Program-made: the position numbers and the translations under genes
NCBI GenBank assembly: GCA_904420555.1
Contig: CAJFVO010000002.1
Span: 62,001-126,000 of the forward strand
Origin: Candidatus Heritagella intestinalis
GTDB taxonomy: Bacteria > Bacillota > Clostridia > Oscillospirales > Acutalibacteraceae
Direction: 5' to 3'
Length of the DNA: 64,000 bases
Notes under the pieces: model-generated
What the model was told of the DNA's origin: nothing
Databases searched by the model: none
Seen by the model: only the letters and a program-made list of their open reading frames with translations
In this document: positions 8,790 to 18,194 of the stretch, piece after piece
Numbering within the stretch: position 1 is the stretch's first letter
How the letters are laid out: every line of letters begins with the position of its first letter

Positions 8790-9552
8790 CATTTGCCATG
8801 CATTTGAAAACGGGAAGGCCTTTATCGCCTTCATCACCTGCGGCGACCCCGATTTGGAAACCACCGCCGCTGCCGTCCGGGCCGCTGCGGCCAACGGCGC
8901 CGACCTGATTGAGCTGGGGATCCCCTTCTCCGACCCCACTGCCGAAGGGCCGGTCATTCAGGGAGCCAACATCCGGGCCCTGCAGGGCGGCGTGACCACC
9001 GACAAAATCTTCGACCTGGTGCGGGAGCTGCGCCGGGATGTGACCATCCCCCTGGTGTTTATGACCTATGCCAACGTGGTCTTCTCCTACGGCGCGGACC
9101 GCTTTCTCTCCGCCTGCCGGGACATCGGCATAGACGGGCTCATTCTGCCGGACGTCCCCTATGAGGAAAAAGAGGAATTCCTGCCCCAGTGCCGTCAATA
9201 CGGCATAGACCTGATCTCCCTCATTGCCCCCACTTCTCACAACCGTGTTGCCATGATTGCCCGGGAGGCCGAGGGGTTCCTCTACATTGTTTCCAGCCTG
9301 GGGGTCACCGGCACCCGGGAGGAAATCCGCACCGACCTGGCTTCCATTGTGGAGGTGGTGCGGCAGAACACCCAGATTCCCTGCGCCATTGGCTTTGGCA
9401 TCTCCACCCCGGAGCAGGCCCGGCAGATGGCCGGCCTCTCTGACGGCGTGATTGTGGGTTCCGCCATTATCAAGATTCTGGAGAAATACGGCACCCAGGC
9501 CCCGCCCTATATCGGGGAATACGTGAAGTCCATGAAGGAAGCGATTTCTTAA
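8782..9552 (+). CDS. trpA: Tryptophan synthase alpha chain
   Basis: This 256-residue TIM barrel cleaves indole-3-glycerol phosphate and channels indole to TrpB. The catalytic Glu lies in [11 protein letters not shown]. The second catalytic acid, Asp60 in enterobacterial enzymes (LADGP), is Glu here (TAEGP). The phosphate-binding GFGIST segment is present. It is the last gene of the operon. Its ATG follows GAGGGGAGGATCTCC and lies inside the trpB end, so the two are probably translationally coupled. Confidence 0.96.
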   Translation: MSNICHAFENGKAFIAFITCGDPDLETTAAAVRAAAANGADLIELGIPFSDPTAEGPVIQGANIRALQGGVTTDKIFDLVRELRRDVTIPLVFMTYANVVFSYGADRFLSACRDIGIDGLILPDVPYEEKEEFLPQCRQYGIDLISLIAPTSHNRVAMIAREAEGFLYIVSSLGVTGTREEIRTDLASIVEVVRQNTQIPCAIGFGISTPEQARQMAGLSDGVIVGSAIIKILEKYGTQAPPYIGEYVKSMKEAIS

Positions 9553-9576
9553 TCAGGATTCGGCAATCCATATCAT

Positions 9577-9598
9577 AAAAAATTCCGCTGACCGGAGC
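9577..9598. terminator. Left half of an IS-split bidirectional terminator
   Basis: AAAAATTCCGCT (9578-9589), loop GACCGG and AGC (9596-9598) are the 5' arm, loop and first bases of the 3' arm of a hairpin. The missing GGGATTTTT lies on the far side of the insertion element (10862-10870), preceded by another AGC. Rejoined, the two arms give a 12-bp stem with one G-U pair, flanked by A and T runs, suited to stop both trpA and the convergent gene. Confidence 0.7.
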
Positions 9599-9697
9599 AA
9601 ATGAAATGCCCCCAAAAAGTTAGACAATATTATGCAGTAGAAATTGATCAAGCGACCGAAAGGGCTTGTTGTCTGTGAATGGCAGGCGGCAAGCCCT

Positions 9698-10366
9698 TTA
9701 GTCGACCAGCTCTTGCCTGAAGTGCTCTAAGGACTGGAATTTTTGCAGGTATAGCAGCTCACTTTTGAGTAAGCCAAAGAAATTCTCCATAACGGCATTA
9801 TCCAGACAGTTCCCTTTGCGGCTCATACTTTGCCGGATGCCTTTTGCTTTGAGCATTCTCTGGTATTGCCTGTGCTGGTATTGCCAGCCTTGGTCAGAAT
9901 GAAGAATCAGTCCGGTTCCATCCGGTATGGTTGCAAATGCTTTGGTAAGCATCGTTGTTACCATGCTCAAAACCGGTCGGTCGGAGATGGTATAGCTGAC
10001 CAAATACCCATTGTGCAGATCCAGAATGGGAGAAAGATAGAGCCTCTGGCCAAACAGATTGAACTCTGTCACATCGGTGACCCACTTCTGGTTTGGCCTT
10101 TCCGCATAGAAGTCTCTGTTCAGCAGATTCGGTGCGATCTTGCCAACCTCTCCTTTGTAGGAGCGATATTTTTTCATTCTGACACGGCAGACCAGCCCCA
10201 TCTCCTTCATGAGCCTCTGCACCGTCTTGTGGTTCAGATGCATCCCATTATTGTGTAATGCTGCGGTAATACGCCGGTACCCATATCGTCCTCTGTTTTT
10301 GTGATAAATAGAAATAATCTCTTCTTTTGCTTCTGCATATTTATCTGCCCGGTGCATCCGCTTCAT
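9698..10366 (-). CDS. IS3-family transposase OrfB, 3'-truncated by a small deletion
   Basis: This is the catalytic part of the transposase with an rve integrase core. The DDE residues are visible in WVTDVTEF, LHSDQGWQYQ and the NAVMENFFGLLKSE helix. The frame stays open upstream of the ATG to about 10446, where a -1 shift from orfA at a GGAAAAC stretch would make OrfAB. It stops early after FRQELVD. Downstream, shifted in frame, the expected tail LKGLPPAIHRQQALSVA and a stop can be read up to 9648. About 14 codons have been lost between short CTA repeats. Confidence 0.88.
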   Translation of the reverse strand: MKRMHRADKYAEAKEEIISIYHKNRGRYGYRRITAALHNNGMHLNHKTVQRLMKEMGLVCRVRMKKYRSYKGEVGKIAPNLLNRDFYAERPNQKWVTDVTEFNLFGQRLYLSPILDLHNGYLVSYTISDRPVLSMVTTMLTKAFATIPDGTGLILHSDQGWQYQHRQYQRMLKAKGIRQSMSRKGNCLDNAVMENFFGLLKSELLYLQKFQSLEHFRQELVD

Positions 10367-10446
10367 ATGGTAGTAAAAGGTAGCACGAGGCAGTTGAGCG
10401 ATTTCAAGCAGAAGGGATAAAGGATATTTCTGCCTTAGTTTTTGGA

Positions 10447-10797
10447 CTACCTGCGTTTTCCGCGCTGGCGTCGCTCTTCCTCCAAAACCAAGGCTTGCAA
10501 ATTTTTTAGGTAATCCACCTCTGCTCGCAGCCGCTGGTTCTCTGCAATGAGATCTTCCTCAACCTCCTTAGACAACTTCGCCGGCCGACCGCCACCTTTT
10601 CGCCCTCGCCGTTCTACCGCCAAGCCTTCCGGCCCTTCTTCAAGATAGATTCGCTCCCAGCGTTCGATGATCTTATGGTCATTGATTTTAAACCTTTGCA
10701 TTGCTTCTCGAACGCTGATGTGTTCCTCTCTCATCGTCTCTACTACCATTTGCTTGAATTCTGGCACGTAGTGTTTCTTCGGTATTCCTTTTGACAT
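10447..10797 (-). CDS. IS3-family transposase OrfA (HTH protein)
   Basis: This 116-residue DNA-binding subunit has an N-terminal helix-turn-helix (YVPEFKQMVVETMREEHISV), a basic middle (RRGRKGGGRPAKL) and a C-terminal leucine-zipper-like helix (IAENQRLRAEVDYLKNLQAL). It recognises the element's ends and is fused to OrfB by programmed frameshifting in this family. It is intact. Confidence 0.92.
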   Translation of the reverse strand: MSKGIPKKHYVPEFKQMVVETMREEHISVREAMQRFKINDHKIIERWERIYLEEGPEGLAVERRGRKGGGRPAKLSKEVEEDLIAENQRLRAEVDYLKNLQALVLEEERRQRGKRR

Positions 10798-10858
10798 AAT
10801 AAAACACCCCTCTTGTTATTCAGTATACCATACTGTCTAACAATTGGGGTGCTGTTCA

Positions 10859-10870
10859 AGCGGGATTTTT
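10859..10870. terminator. Right half of the IS-split terminator
   Basis: AGCGGGATTTTT is the 3' arm that pairs with AAAAATTCCGCT at 9578-9589. It lies only 12 bases from the stop of the convergent phosphodiesterase gene. Both flanking operons have lost an intact hairpin here. Confidence 0.65.
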
Positions 10871-10882
10871 ATCTTTATTGGG

Positions 10883-11674
10883 TCATTGGTCTTGCAGTAC
10901 GTTTCGGCCTTCCCATTGGGGCGGACAGCGCATTCCCATCAGATATGCGATAGTGGGGGCGATATCCTTGATGCTCACATTCTCCAGCTCCTTTCCCGGA
11001 GCGAAAGCAGGTCCCCAGAAAAACAGCGGGATGGTCATGTCCTCGGGAATGTCCAGGCCGTGGTCGCGGTCATGGCCGCCGTGGTCAGCGGTGACAACCA
11101 AGTGATACCCCTGGGGCAGGGATTCCTTTACCTGCTTGACGCACTGCCAGGCGTTGGCCAGGACCCTCAGGTACTTGTCCGTCATCCAGCCGAACTGGTG
11201 GCCGGTGTTGTCCACGCCGCCCAGATACAGGAAGAGAAAATCCGGTTCCTCTTTTTGCAGATAGTCCACCGCCAACCGGGTCATGTCCCGCTCACTTTCC
11301 AAAATCTTTTCCCAGGGCAGGTCCAGGGTCTGAAAATGGCTGTAGCAGAGGCTCCCCGGCCGGTTTAAATCCCGCAGGGGCTCCCAGTTGTAAAACATGG
11401 CGGCGCGCTTGAAATACCGGGCCGTCACATCCCCCAGGCTGTCAATGGGCCGGGCCATGGGACGCCACTCGTTGGTGAGAATGCCGTGACGCTCCGGGTC
11501 CACGCTGAAAAACAGGGAAGCATGGCATGGCAAGGTAATAGAGGGCATTACCGTGCGGCCCCGAAAGCAAGCGCTCCCCTCCCGGGCCAGCTCTTTGGGA
11601 AACGCCTCCCCGCACCGCTGCACCCCGTCCGGACGCATTCCGTCAATGAGAATCAATACTGCTTTGCTTGCCAT
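10883..11674 (-). CDS. Type I phosphodiesterase/nucleotide pyrophosphatase family protein
   Basis: This 263-residue enzyme belongs to the alkaline-phosphatase superfamily. The metal site is visible in LILIDGMRPDG, GGVDNTGHQFG and TADHGGHDRDHG; the likely nucleophile is the Thr in VMPSITLPCHA. It should hydrolyse a phosphodiester, pyrophosphate or phosphonate bond, but the substrate cannot be read. There is no signal peptide, so it acts in the cytoplasm. It follows the sulfatase by 19 bases, suggesting an operon. Confidence 0.85.
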   Translation of the reverse strand: MASKAVLILIDGMRPDGVQRCGEAFPKELAREGSACFRGRTVMPSITLPCHASLFFSVDPERHGILTNEWRPMARPIDSLGDVTARYFKRAAMFYNWEPLRDLNRPGSLCYSHFQTLDLPWEKILESERDMTRLAVDYLQKEEPDFLFLYLGGVDNTGHQFGWMTDKYLRVLANAWQCVKQVKESLPQGYHLVVTADHGGHDRDHGLDIPEDMTIPLFFWGPAFAPGKELENVSIKDIAPTIAYLMGMRCPPQWEGRNVLQDQ

Positions 11675-11693
11675 ATTTTCTTCCTCCCAGCTC

Positions 11694-13121
11694 TTAGTGG
11701 AAGGTATCCACCGAATAGTCGTGATAATGGAACCCGAACCAATGATTTTTCACGTCGGCAGCGCAGGAAGGCGCTTCCCGGGTAATAAACTGCCCATCCT
11801 GCAAAGCTTCCGGTGTGTATTCCGCCGTGTGATCCAGCAGCAGCTTCCACAGGCGCTCTTTCTCCGCGGTCCAGGCCGGGTCGTTAGACAAATCATGGCG
11901 CTCCATGGGGTCGTGGTTCAAATCAAAGAGCAGGGTGTGGTTTCCGGTGGCGCAGTACACCAGCTTTACCCGATTTTCCATGACACAGAAATGATTGTTC
12001 AAGCTATTGCCAAAAAACACCCGTTCACCGGTCTCCTTCAGCAGATTCTTCCCCTTGGCGTGGGCCGGCACTGGCACCCCAGCCATGGAGAGAATAGTGG
12101 GATATAGGTCGGCAATTTCGGCAGTGACATCCACCTTCCGGTTGGTGTTGGCAAAGCGGCCCTGGGGCGGCACAATAATCAGAGGCACATGAGCGGAACC
12201 CTCAAAGAACAGGTTTTTCTGGCTCATAAAGTGGTCGCCTAACATTTCACCGTGGTCGGCAGTGAAAATAATCCAGGTATTCTGGAACAGGCCGTTTTCC
12301 CGCAGGCAGCCAAACAGCCGGCCCAGAGAGTAGTCTACCTGGGTAATCATGGCGTAATAAGCCCGGCGGACAGCGGCAACCTGCTCCGGCCCAAAGAAAT
12401 GCATATTGGTGTTTTCGTAGCAGCCCTCCATAAGGCCCTGGGGAAGCCCTTCTACGGTTTGGCTCCAATCTCCATGGACGGCCTCAGGCATGGGAATCTT
12501 GTCATAGAGCTCCCAGAAATCCCGGCAGGGGTCAAAAGGCGGGTGGGGCTTGGTATAGCTGGTCCACAGGAAGAAGGGGCGCTTGGGGTCACGGGTTTCC
12601 AAAAAGTCCACAGCCCCATCGGTAATCCACTGGGTAATGCTGTCCTTCACATCCACCGAGGAAATCACCGGCTCCACCTCGCACTCGCCTCCGTGAAGTT
12701 TGGGGCGGGCGCCGCCGGGGCGGTGGTCATACTGGCGCATATAATCCAGGGGCAGAGTCATTTCCTCAAAACCATAGTGAGCACGGGCCGGCTCAAAATG
12801 CATTTTTCCCATAGCTTTGGTCTGATAGCCCGCATCGGTCAGAATCGCCGGCAATGTGGTGCGGGCCTCTGTGGCGGCAGTCATCACCGCTTCGTGGGTC
12901 ACGTTGGAGACCACGCCGCTTTCAAAGCCCCGCTGGCCTGTCATAATGGTGGTGCGGCTGGGCACGCAGATGGGGCAGTCGGCATAGCACCGGGTAAAGG
13001 CGATGCCGGATTCCGCCAAATAGTTCAGATGGGGGGTGAAGATGCTCCGGTTGCCCAGGGCGTTGATGGTATCAAACCGCTGCTGGTCGGTGGTGATGAG
13101 CAGGATGTTGTCTCGTGGCAT
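11694..13121 (-). CDS. Sulfatase (Cys-type, formylglycine-dependent)
   Basis: This is a 475-residue sulfatase-family hydrolase. The active-site motif C-V-P-S-R (within CPICVPSRTTIMTGQ) needs its Cys converted to formylglycine; in anaerobes a radical SAM maturase (anSME) does this, and none is in this window. Metal-binding LLITTDQQRFD and FTADHGEMLGDH are present. No signal peptide is seen, so it is probably cytoplasmic. The start is the second Met (13121), with AAAGGAGG upstream. The substrate is a sulfate or phosphonate ester of unknown identity. Confidence 0.88.
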   Translation of the reverse strand: MPRDNILLITTDQQRFDTINALGNRSIFTPHLNYLAESGIAFTRCYADCPICVPSRTTIMTGQRGFESGVVSNVTHEAVMTAATEARTTLPAILTDAGYQTKAMGKMHFEPARAHYGFEEMTLPLDYMRQYDHRPGGARPKLHGGECEVEPVISSVDVKDSITQWITDGAVDFLETRDPKRPFFLWTSYTKPHPPFDPCRDFWELYDKIPMPEAVHGDWSQTVEGLPQGLMEGCYENTNMHFFGPEQVAAVRRAYYAMITQVDYSLGRLFGCLRENGLFQNTWIIFTADHGEMLGDHFMSQKNLFFEGSAHVPLIIVPPQGRFANTNRKVDVTAEIADLYPTILSMAGVPVPAHAKGKNLLKETGERVFFGNSLNNHFCVMENRVKLVYCATGNHTLLFDLNHDPMERHDLSNDPAWTAEKERLWKLLLDHTAEYTPEALQDGQFITREAPSCAADVKNHWFGFHYHDYSVDTFH

Positions 13122-13171
13122 AAAGATACCTCCTTTGAATTGATTGGGAGCAATTTCTATTTTCATACTGA

Positions 13172-13215
13172 AACAAAAACAAAAACAGCCGCCGCCATAA
13201 CTGACGACGGCTGTT
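13172..13215 (-). terminator. metG terminator
   Basis: AACAGCCG (13184-13191) pairs with CGGCTGTT (13208-13215). On the minus strand the hairpin is followed by TTTTTGTTTTTG. It separates metG from the sulfatase gene. Confidence 0.8.
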
Positions 13216-13222
13216 TTCTCTT

Positions 13223-15187
<1,965 letters not shown>

Positions 15188-15271
15188 GGGTGTTCCCTCC
15201 AAGTTGATTTCTCCGGACCGGAGCCGGAGATGTATTTTCCATGAAAGATACTTTTTCAGCGATACGTTTCT

Positions 15272-15299
15272 ATTATAACATGCCCCCGGGGAATTGCAA
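15272..15299 (-). promoter_or_regulatory. metG promoter
   Basis: TTGCAA (15294-15299) and TATAAT (15272-15277) on the minus strand are separated by 16 bases, about 85 bases upstream of the metG ATG. Confidence 0.7.
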
Positions 15300-15456
15300 C
15301 CAAAAAGCGCAGGCGGAACCTCCATTTCTCTCAAGTCAATCCCATCAGGCAATCTAAACTAACATCGCAATTATCTGTACGCATAGATTATCATGATGCC
15401 AGGCAATACAGGTATTCTCCAATAACTAAATAAAGCCGATTTCCTACCCTCCAAAG

Positions 15457-15486
15457 TTGACATTCCCCTGAAAAAAATGCTATCCT
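15457..15486 (+). promoter_or_regulatory. Promoter of antisense (antitoxin-like) RNA
   Basis: TTGACA (15457-15462) and TATCCT (15481-15486) are spaced 18 bases. Transcription would start near 15493 and run toward the terminator at 15548-15594, opposite the small toxin-like gene. Confidence 0.6.
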
Positions 15487-15492
15487 AAATAT

Positions 15493-15594
15493 AGGAAAAG
15501 GCAGACCATCAACGGTTTGCCCCTCCAGTCAATGACTTAACTTCAAAGAAATAGCCGTCAACGTTTGGGGTGTTGGGCGGCTATTTCTTTTTTA
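15493..15594 (+). ncRNA. Candidate antisense antitoxin RNA (about 100 nt)
   Basis: A promoter at 15457-15486 and a terminator (GAAATAGCCG 15548-15557 with CGGCTATTTC 15578-15587, then TTTTTT) delimit an RNA of about 100 nt. It is complementary to the last codons and 3' untranslated part of the short membrane-peptide gene on the other strand. This convergent overlap is the layout of type I systems such as TxpA/RatA and BsrG/SR4. The RNA itself is inferred. Confidence 0.6.
15500..15521 (-). terminator. Terminator of toxin-like transcript
   Basis: GGCAAACC and GGTCTGCC on the minus strand (15514-15521 and 15500-15507) form a stem followed by TTTTCC. It lies about 60 bases past the stop of the small toxin-like gene, so both RNAs would overlap over most of their length. 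Confidence 0.5.
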
Positions 15595-15679
15595 TGTTGG
15601 AAGCGGCTGCGATAAACAAACCAGCTAAACCGATTAACACTAAGCAGAACTGAAATAGATCTGAATAGGTTACATACAT
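15581..15679 (-). CDS. Hol-Tox-like short membrane peptide (putative type I toxin)
   Basis: The 32-codon product starts MYVTYSDLFQFCLVLIGLAG, has one transmembrane helix (about residues 8-27) and ends in KKK. The VTYSDLFQFC opening is the hallmark of putative holin-like toxins of Firmicutes, which depolarise membranes when overproduced. The ribosome-binding GGAGG sits inside a perfect 6-bp hairpin (GCGGAG/CTCCGC, 15682-15697), so translation would be throttled, as in known type I toxins. An antisense RNA overlaps its 3' end. The family call is by recognition and the toxicity is inferred. Confidence 0.75.
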   Translation of the reverse strand: MYVTYSDLFQFCLVLIGLAGLFIAAASNIKKK

Positions 15680-15872
15680 CGGCGGAGCAGCCTCCGCTGG
15701 CAATCCGCGTTTACGGTTGAGTGCTGACAACGAACCGGTTCCACGCGGAGTGTGGATACATCAATAGGAAACTTGTTTTTCGCTCTCAGCTACCTCCGCG
15801 AGAAAATGGGCTGTTTTTCACGCCCGGCTTTCCCGCGGGTTGGGTGCGGACCCTGTCCGCCCGCCCTGGTGA
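15680..15872. other. Non-coding stretch upstream of the toxin-like gene
   Basis: Apart from the SD-sequestering hairpin at 15682-15697 I see no gene here. No strong promoter for the toxin-like gene is recognisable on the minus strand. Short open frames on either strand lack ribosome-binding sites. Confidence 0.4.
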
Positions 15873-15998
15873 TGGACTGCCTTTTTCGATTATGGGGATT
15901 CCCTGGAAAATACGGACCGCATCAAAGAAATGTGCAGGGATATTGCCGGCCAAATGGAAACCGCGGTTAAACAGGACAACCGTATCCCCGCCCCGTGA
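15873..15998 (+). pseudogene. Possible C-terminal remnant of an unidentified gene
   Basis: After a stop at 15870-15872 an open stretch of 41 codons has coding-like composition. It contains FFDYGDSLENTDRIKEMCRD and ends in NRIPAP before a stop at 15996-15998. It has no start codon with a ribosome-binding site and no upstream continuation, so it may be the tail of a decayed gene. I do not recognise the family. Confidence 0.3.
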
Positions 15999-16005
15999 AA
16001 GGCAA

Positions 16006-16035
16006 AAGGCCCCCGGCATCTCTGCCGAGGGCCTT
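16006..16035 (-). terminator. gluQ terminator
   Basis: AAGGCCC...GGCA pairs with TGCC...GGGCCTT (16006-16018 with 16023-16035). On the minus strand it is followed by TTGCCTTTC. It lies about 75 bases past the gluQ stop. Confidence 0.55.
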
Positions 16036-16108
16036 GATTTGAGTTGGGTTTTCCACCAGTTTTTCTTTTTTAGTGGAAAATTTGATTTCTGCGGCGCTTT
16101 TGCGTCCC

Positions 16109-17077
16109 TCACTGGGGTTGGGAATCTTCCAGCACCGTGAGCTCCCCTTTTCCCTGAAAGTTCATTCCCTTTTTCCGGAACTCTGCCACCAGCTCCCGGG
16201 CCGTCACTGCTTCCGGACGATCCAAAAGGCCGGCCCAAAGGCCCATTTGGCCCAAGAGCGCCTCCGGCCCCCGGTGGTTGGCCCGAAGGAATCCCACGTC
16301 CTGGGCCTTGTCCCGTTTGGAGAGGCGCTTTCCAGAAGGGGACATGAGCAGGGGAATGTGGAAAAATTCCGGGGCAGGATAACCAAGCAGTTCATAGAGA
16401 TAGAGCTGCCGGGGCGTGGAATCCAGCAAATCGCATCCACGCACCACCTGAGTAATCCCCATTTCCCCATCGTCAGCCACCACTGCCAGCTGATAGGCAA
16501 AGACCCCGTCGGAACGCCGGATGATAAAATCCCCGCAGTCCCGGAGAAGGTTTTCCCGGAATTCCCCCTGACAGCCATCGGTAAAGGCGATTTCCCGGTC
16601 GGGCACCATCAGGCGGTAAGCGGGGCGGCGAGTCTGGGCCAGCTGGGCCCGCTCTTCTTCTGTCAAAGAACGGCACCGGCCCGAATAAATGGGCGCGCCA
16701 TCCTCCCGGTGAGGAGCCTGGGCTGCGTGAAGCTCGCCACGGGTGCAGTAGCAGGGATAGACCAGGCCTTTTGCACGAAGCTCCTCAAAATAGCGGCGAT
16801 ACCGCTGGGTGCGCTGGCTCTGGTAATAGGGGCCCTGGGGCCCGCCTTTGCTGCCCCCTTCGTCCCAATCCATGCCGAACCAGGTCAGATCGTCCTCCAT
16901 CTGGGCGGCATACGCCATTCGGGAGCGGTCCGGGTCCAAATCCTCAATGCGCAGAACCATCTCGCCCCCGGCAGCCCGTACCGGCAGCCAGGCCATGAGG
17001 GCGCAGAAAATATTGCCCAGATGCATCCGTCCGCTGGGGCTGGGGGCAAACCGCCCCCGCACCGGCTTTGTCTCCAT
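16109..17077 (-). CDS. gluQ: Glutamyl-Q tRNA(Asp) synthetase
   Basis: This truncated GluRS paralogue attaches glutamate to queuosine at position 34 of tRNA-Asp. It has 322 residues and ends soon after the catalytic domain. The HIGH-equivalent is SGRMHLGN, the KMSKS-equivalent is KRLSKRD, and the zinc ligands YPCYCTR...YSGRCR match GluQ rather than GluRS. The distinction from gltX rests on length and on these zinc ligands. Start ATG 17077 follows AAAGGGG. Confidence 0.88.
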   Translation of the reverse strand: METKPVRGRFAPSPSGRMHLGNIFCALMAWLPVRAAGGEMVLRIEDLDPDRSRMAYAAQMEDDLTWFGMDWDEGGSKGGPQGPYYQSQRTQRYRRYFEELRAKGLVYPCYCTRGELHAAQAPHREDGAPIYSGRCRSLTEEERAQLAQTRRPAYRLMVPDREIAFTDGCQGEFRENLLRDCGDFIIRRSDGVFAYQLAVVADDGEMGITQVVRGCDLLDSTPRQLYLYELLGYPAPEFFHIPLLMSPSGKRLSKRDKAQDVGFLRANHRGPEALLGQMGLWAGLLDRPEAVTARELVAEFRKKGMNFQGKGELTVLEDSQPQ

Positions 17078-17112
17078 GAAATTTCCCCTTTCCGCTTATG
17101 TTGTTTCTGCGC

Positions 17113-17991
17113 TTACTCTAAAATCACGCACTGATTTCCCCGGGAAGCAAACACTTCTTCAAAGGCTTCCCGGCTGTACTCCATGCGGCCAGCCAGAGGG
17201 TCCGCAATGACAACCGTATCCTCTGTATAGCCAATGAGCACTGCCCCGTGGTCGTTGGTGCTGTACTCTACATAAGAACCGTCGTCCAGATACCATCCCT
17301 GCAGCTCGTTCCGGGGCGCCATAGAAATGGTAATCCACACCACCACCGGAATATCCTCTTCCACCAGGTCATAGAGCTCCTCCGGCTCGGCCCCGGTGAG
17401 GTCCACGGCCCGGAGAGAGCTTCCCTGGCTTTCGAGAAAACGATTGGCTGCCGTGACAATGGCCGGGGTGCCGCAGATATAACCGATCTCCGTGGTGGGG
17501 TCTCCTACAAAATACTGATTCAAATCCGTGCCGCACAAATTACCCTCGCTGTCATAGTAAAACCTGGCCAGGACCGTGGGGAGGTACTCTTCCGCCATAG
17601 TCACTTTATCCACGTCAAATCCATAATACTGCAGGGTCATGGTCAAGGCAGTAATCTCACAGCCAGTAGGCAGTTCCGGCATCTGCCAGAGAATCGGGAA
17701 ATCCTCGATTTCATAGCCGTCTGGCTCTTCCGGGATTTCTTCTTCCTGCGCTTCTGCCGCCCGGTTTTCAATTTCCGGTTCCTCTGTGCCGGAAGGCTCC
17801 GGCGTTTCTTCTGAGAGGCTCTCGGAGTTCTCCTCTTGTTCTTCTAGTTCCGATTCTTCTTCCAATATAGCCTCAGAGGAAGACGAGCCTGCTGCAGAAG
17901 AGGTCATACGGTTCCCAACTTGGCAGGCGGGAAGTACGTTGAGAGCCAAAAGCCCCGCCAGAAAAGCCACCCATCTATTTCTTTTTTTCAC
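17113..17991 (-). CDS. Lipoprotein with C39-like papain-fold domain
   Basis: The 292-residue protein has a lipoprotein signal ending LNVLPAC. A Glu/Ser-rich acidic linker follows (about residues 30-100). The C-terminal C39_2-type domain has its Cys in LPTGCEITALTM and its His in NDHGAVLIGY, with DPLAG after it. It would act at the outer face of the membrane. The substrate is unknown. The preferred start is GTG 17991 (GGGGGA 8 bases upstream); an ATG at 18006 is the alternative. A second C39-like exported protein lies at 39192. Confidence 0.82.
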   Translation of the reverse strand: MKKRNRWVAFLAGLLALNVLPACQVGNRMTSSAAGSSSSEAILEEESELEEQEENSESLSEETPEPSGTEEPEIENRAAEAQEEEIPEEPDGYEIEDFPILWQMPELPTGCEITALTMTLQYYGFDVDKVTMAEEYLPTVLARFYYDSEGNLCGTDLNQYFVGDPTTEIGYICGTPAIVTAANRFLESQGSSLRAVDLTGAEPEELYDLVEEDIPVVVWITISMAPRNELQGWYLDDGSYVEYSTNDHGAVLIGYTEDTVVIADPLAGRMEYSREAFEEVFASRGNQCVILE

Positions 17992-18194
17992 TACAATTTC
18001 CCCCATTCCCTTGGAGCCTGACGTCCCAATTGTGCAAATCCTCCCGCAGTTTCAGGGGTTTTCGCCGTTTCCCCAGCGCAGCGCTATGCCTGATTTCCCT
18101 CCATAAAGGCATATGCCGCCCACTGCCGGCCTCCCGGTTTGAGAGGCACCGCAGGGGCGGCTTACGCAAAAGCTTTTCCTTTAGGGGCTTCCCG

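Larger units (their letters stand above)
9602..10858 (-). mobile_element. IS3-family (IS150-like) insertion sequence
   Basis: The element is about 1.26 kb with overlapping-type orfA and orfB on the minus strand. Its ends are imperfect inverted repeats: TGAAATGCCCCCAAAAAG at 9602 and TGAACAGCACCCCAATTG read inward from 10858, both continuing GTTAGACA (23 of 29 matches). AGC occurs at 9596-9598 and 10859-10861 and is the likely 3-bp target duplication, with three extra A bases at the left junction. OrfB is damaged, so it is probably no longer autonomous. Confidence 0.88.

Noticed and set aside
17975-18169. A 64-codon basic frame on the minus strand before the C39 lipoprotein
   Set aside because: It overlaps the lipoprotein start and lacks a clear ribosome-binding site. 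The gap 17992-18194 may hold a structured RNA instead, but I cannot assign one.
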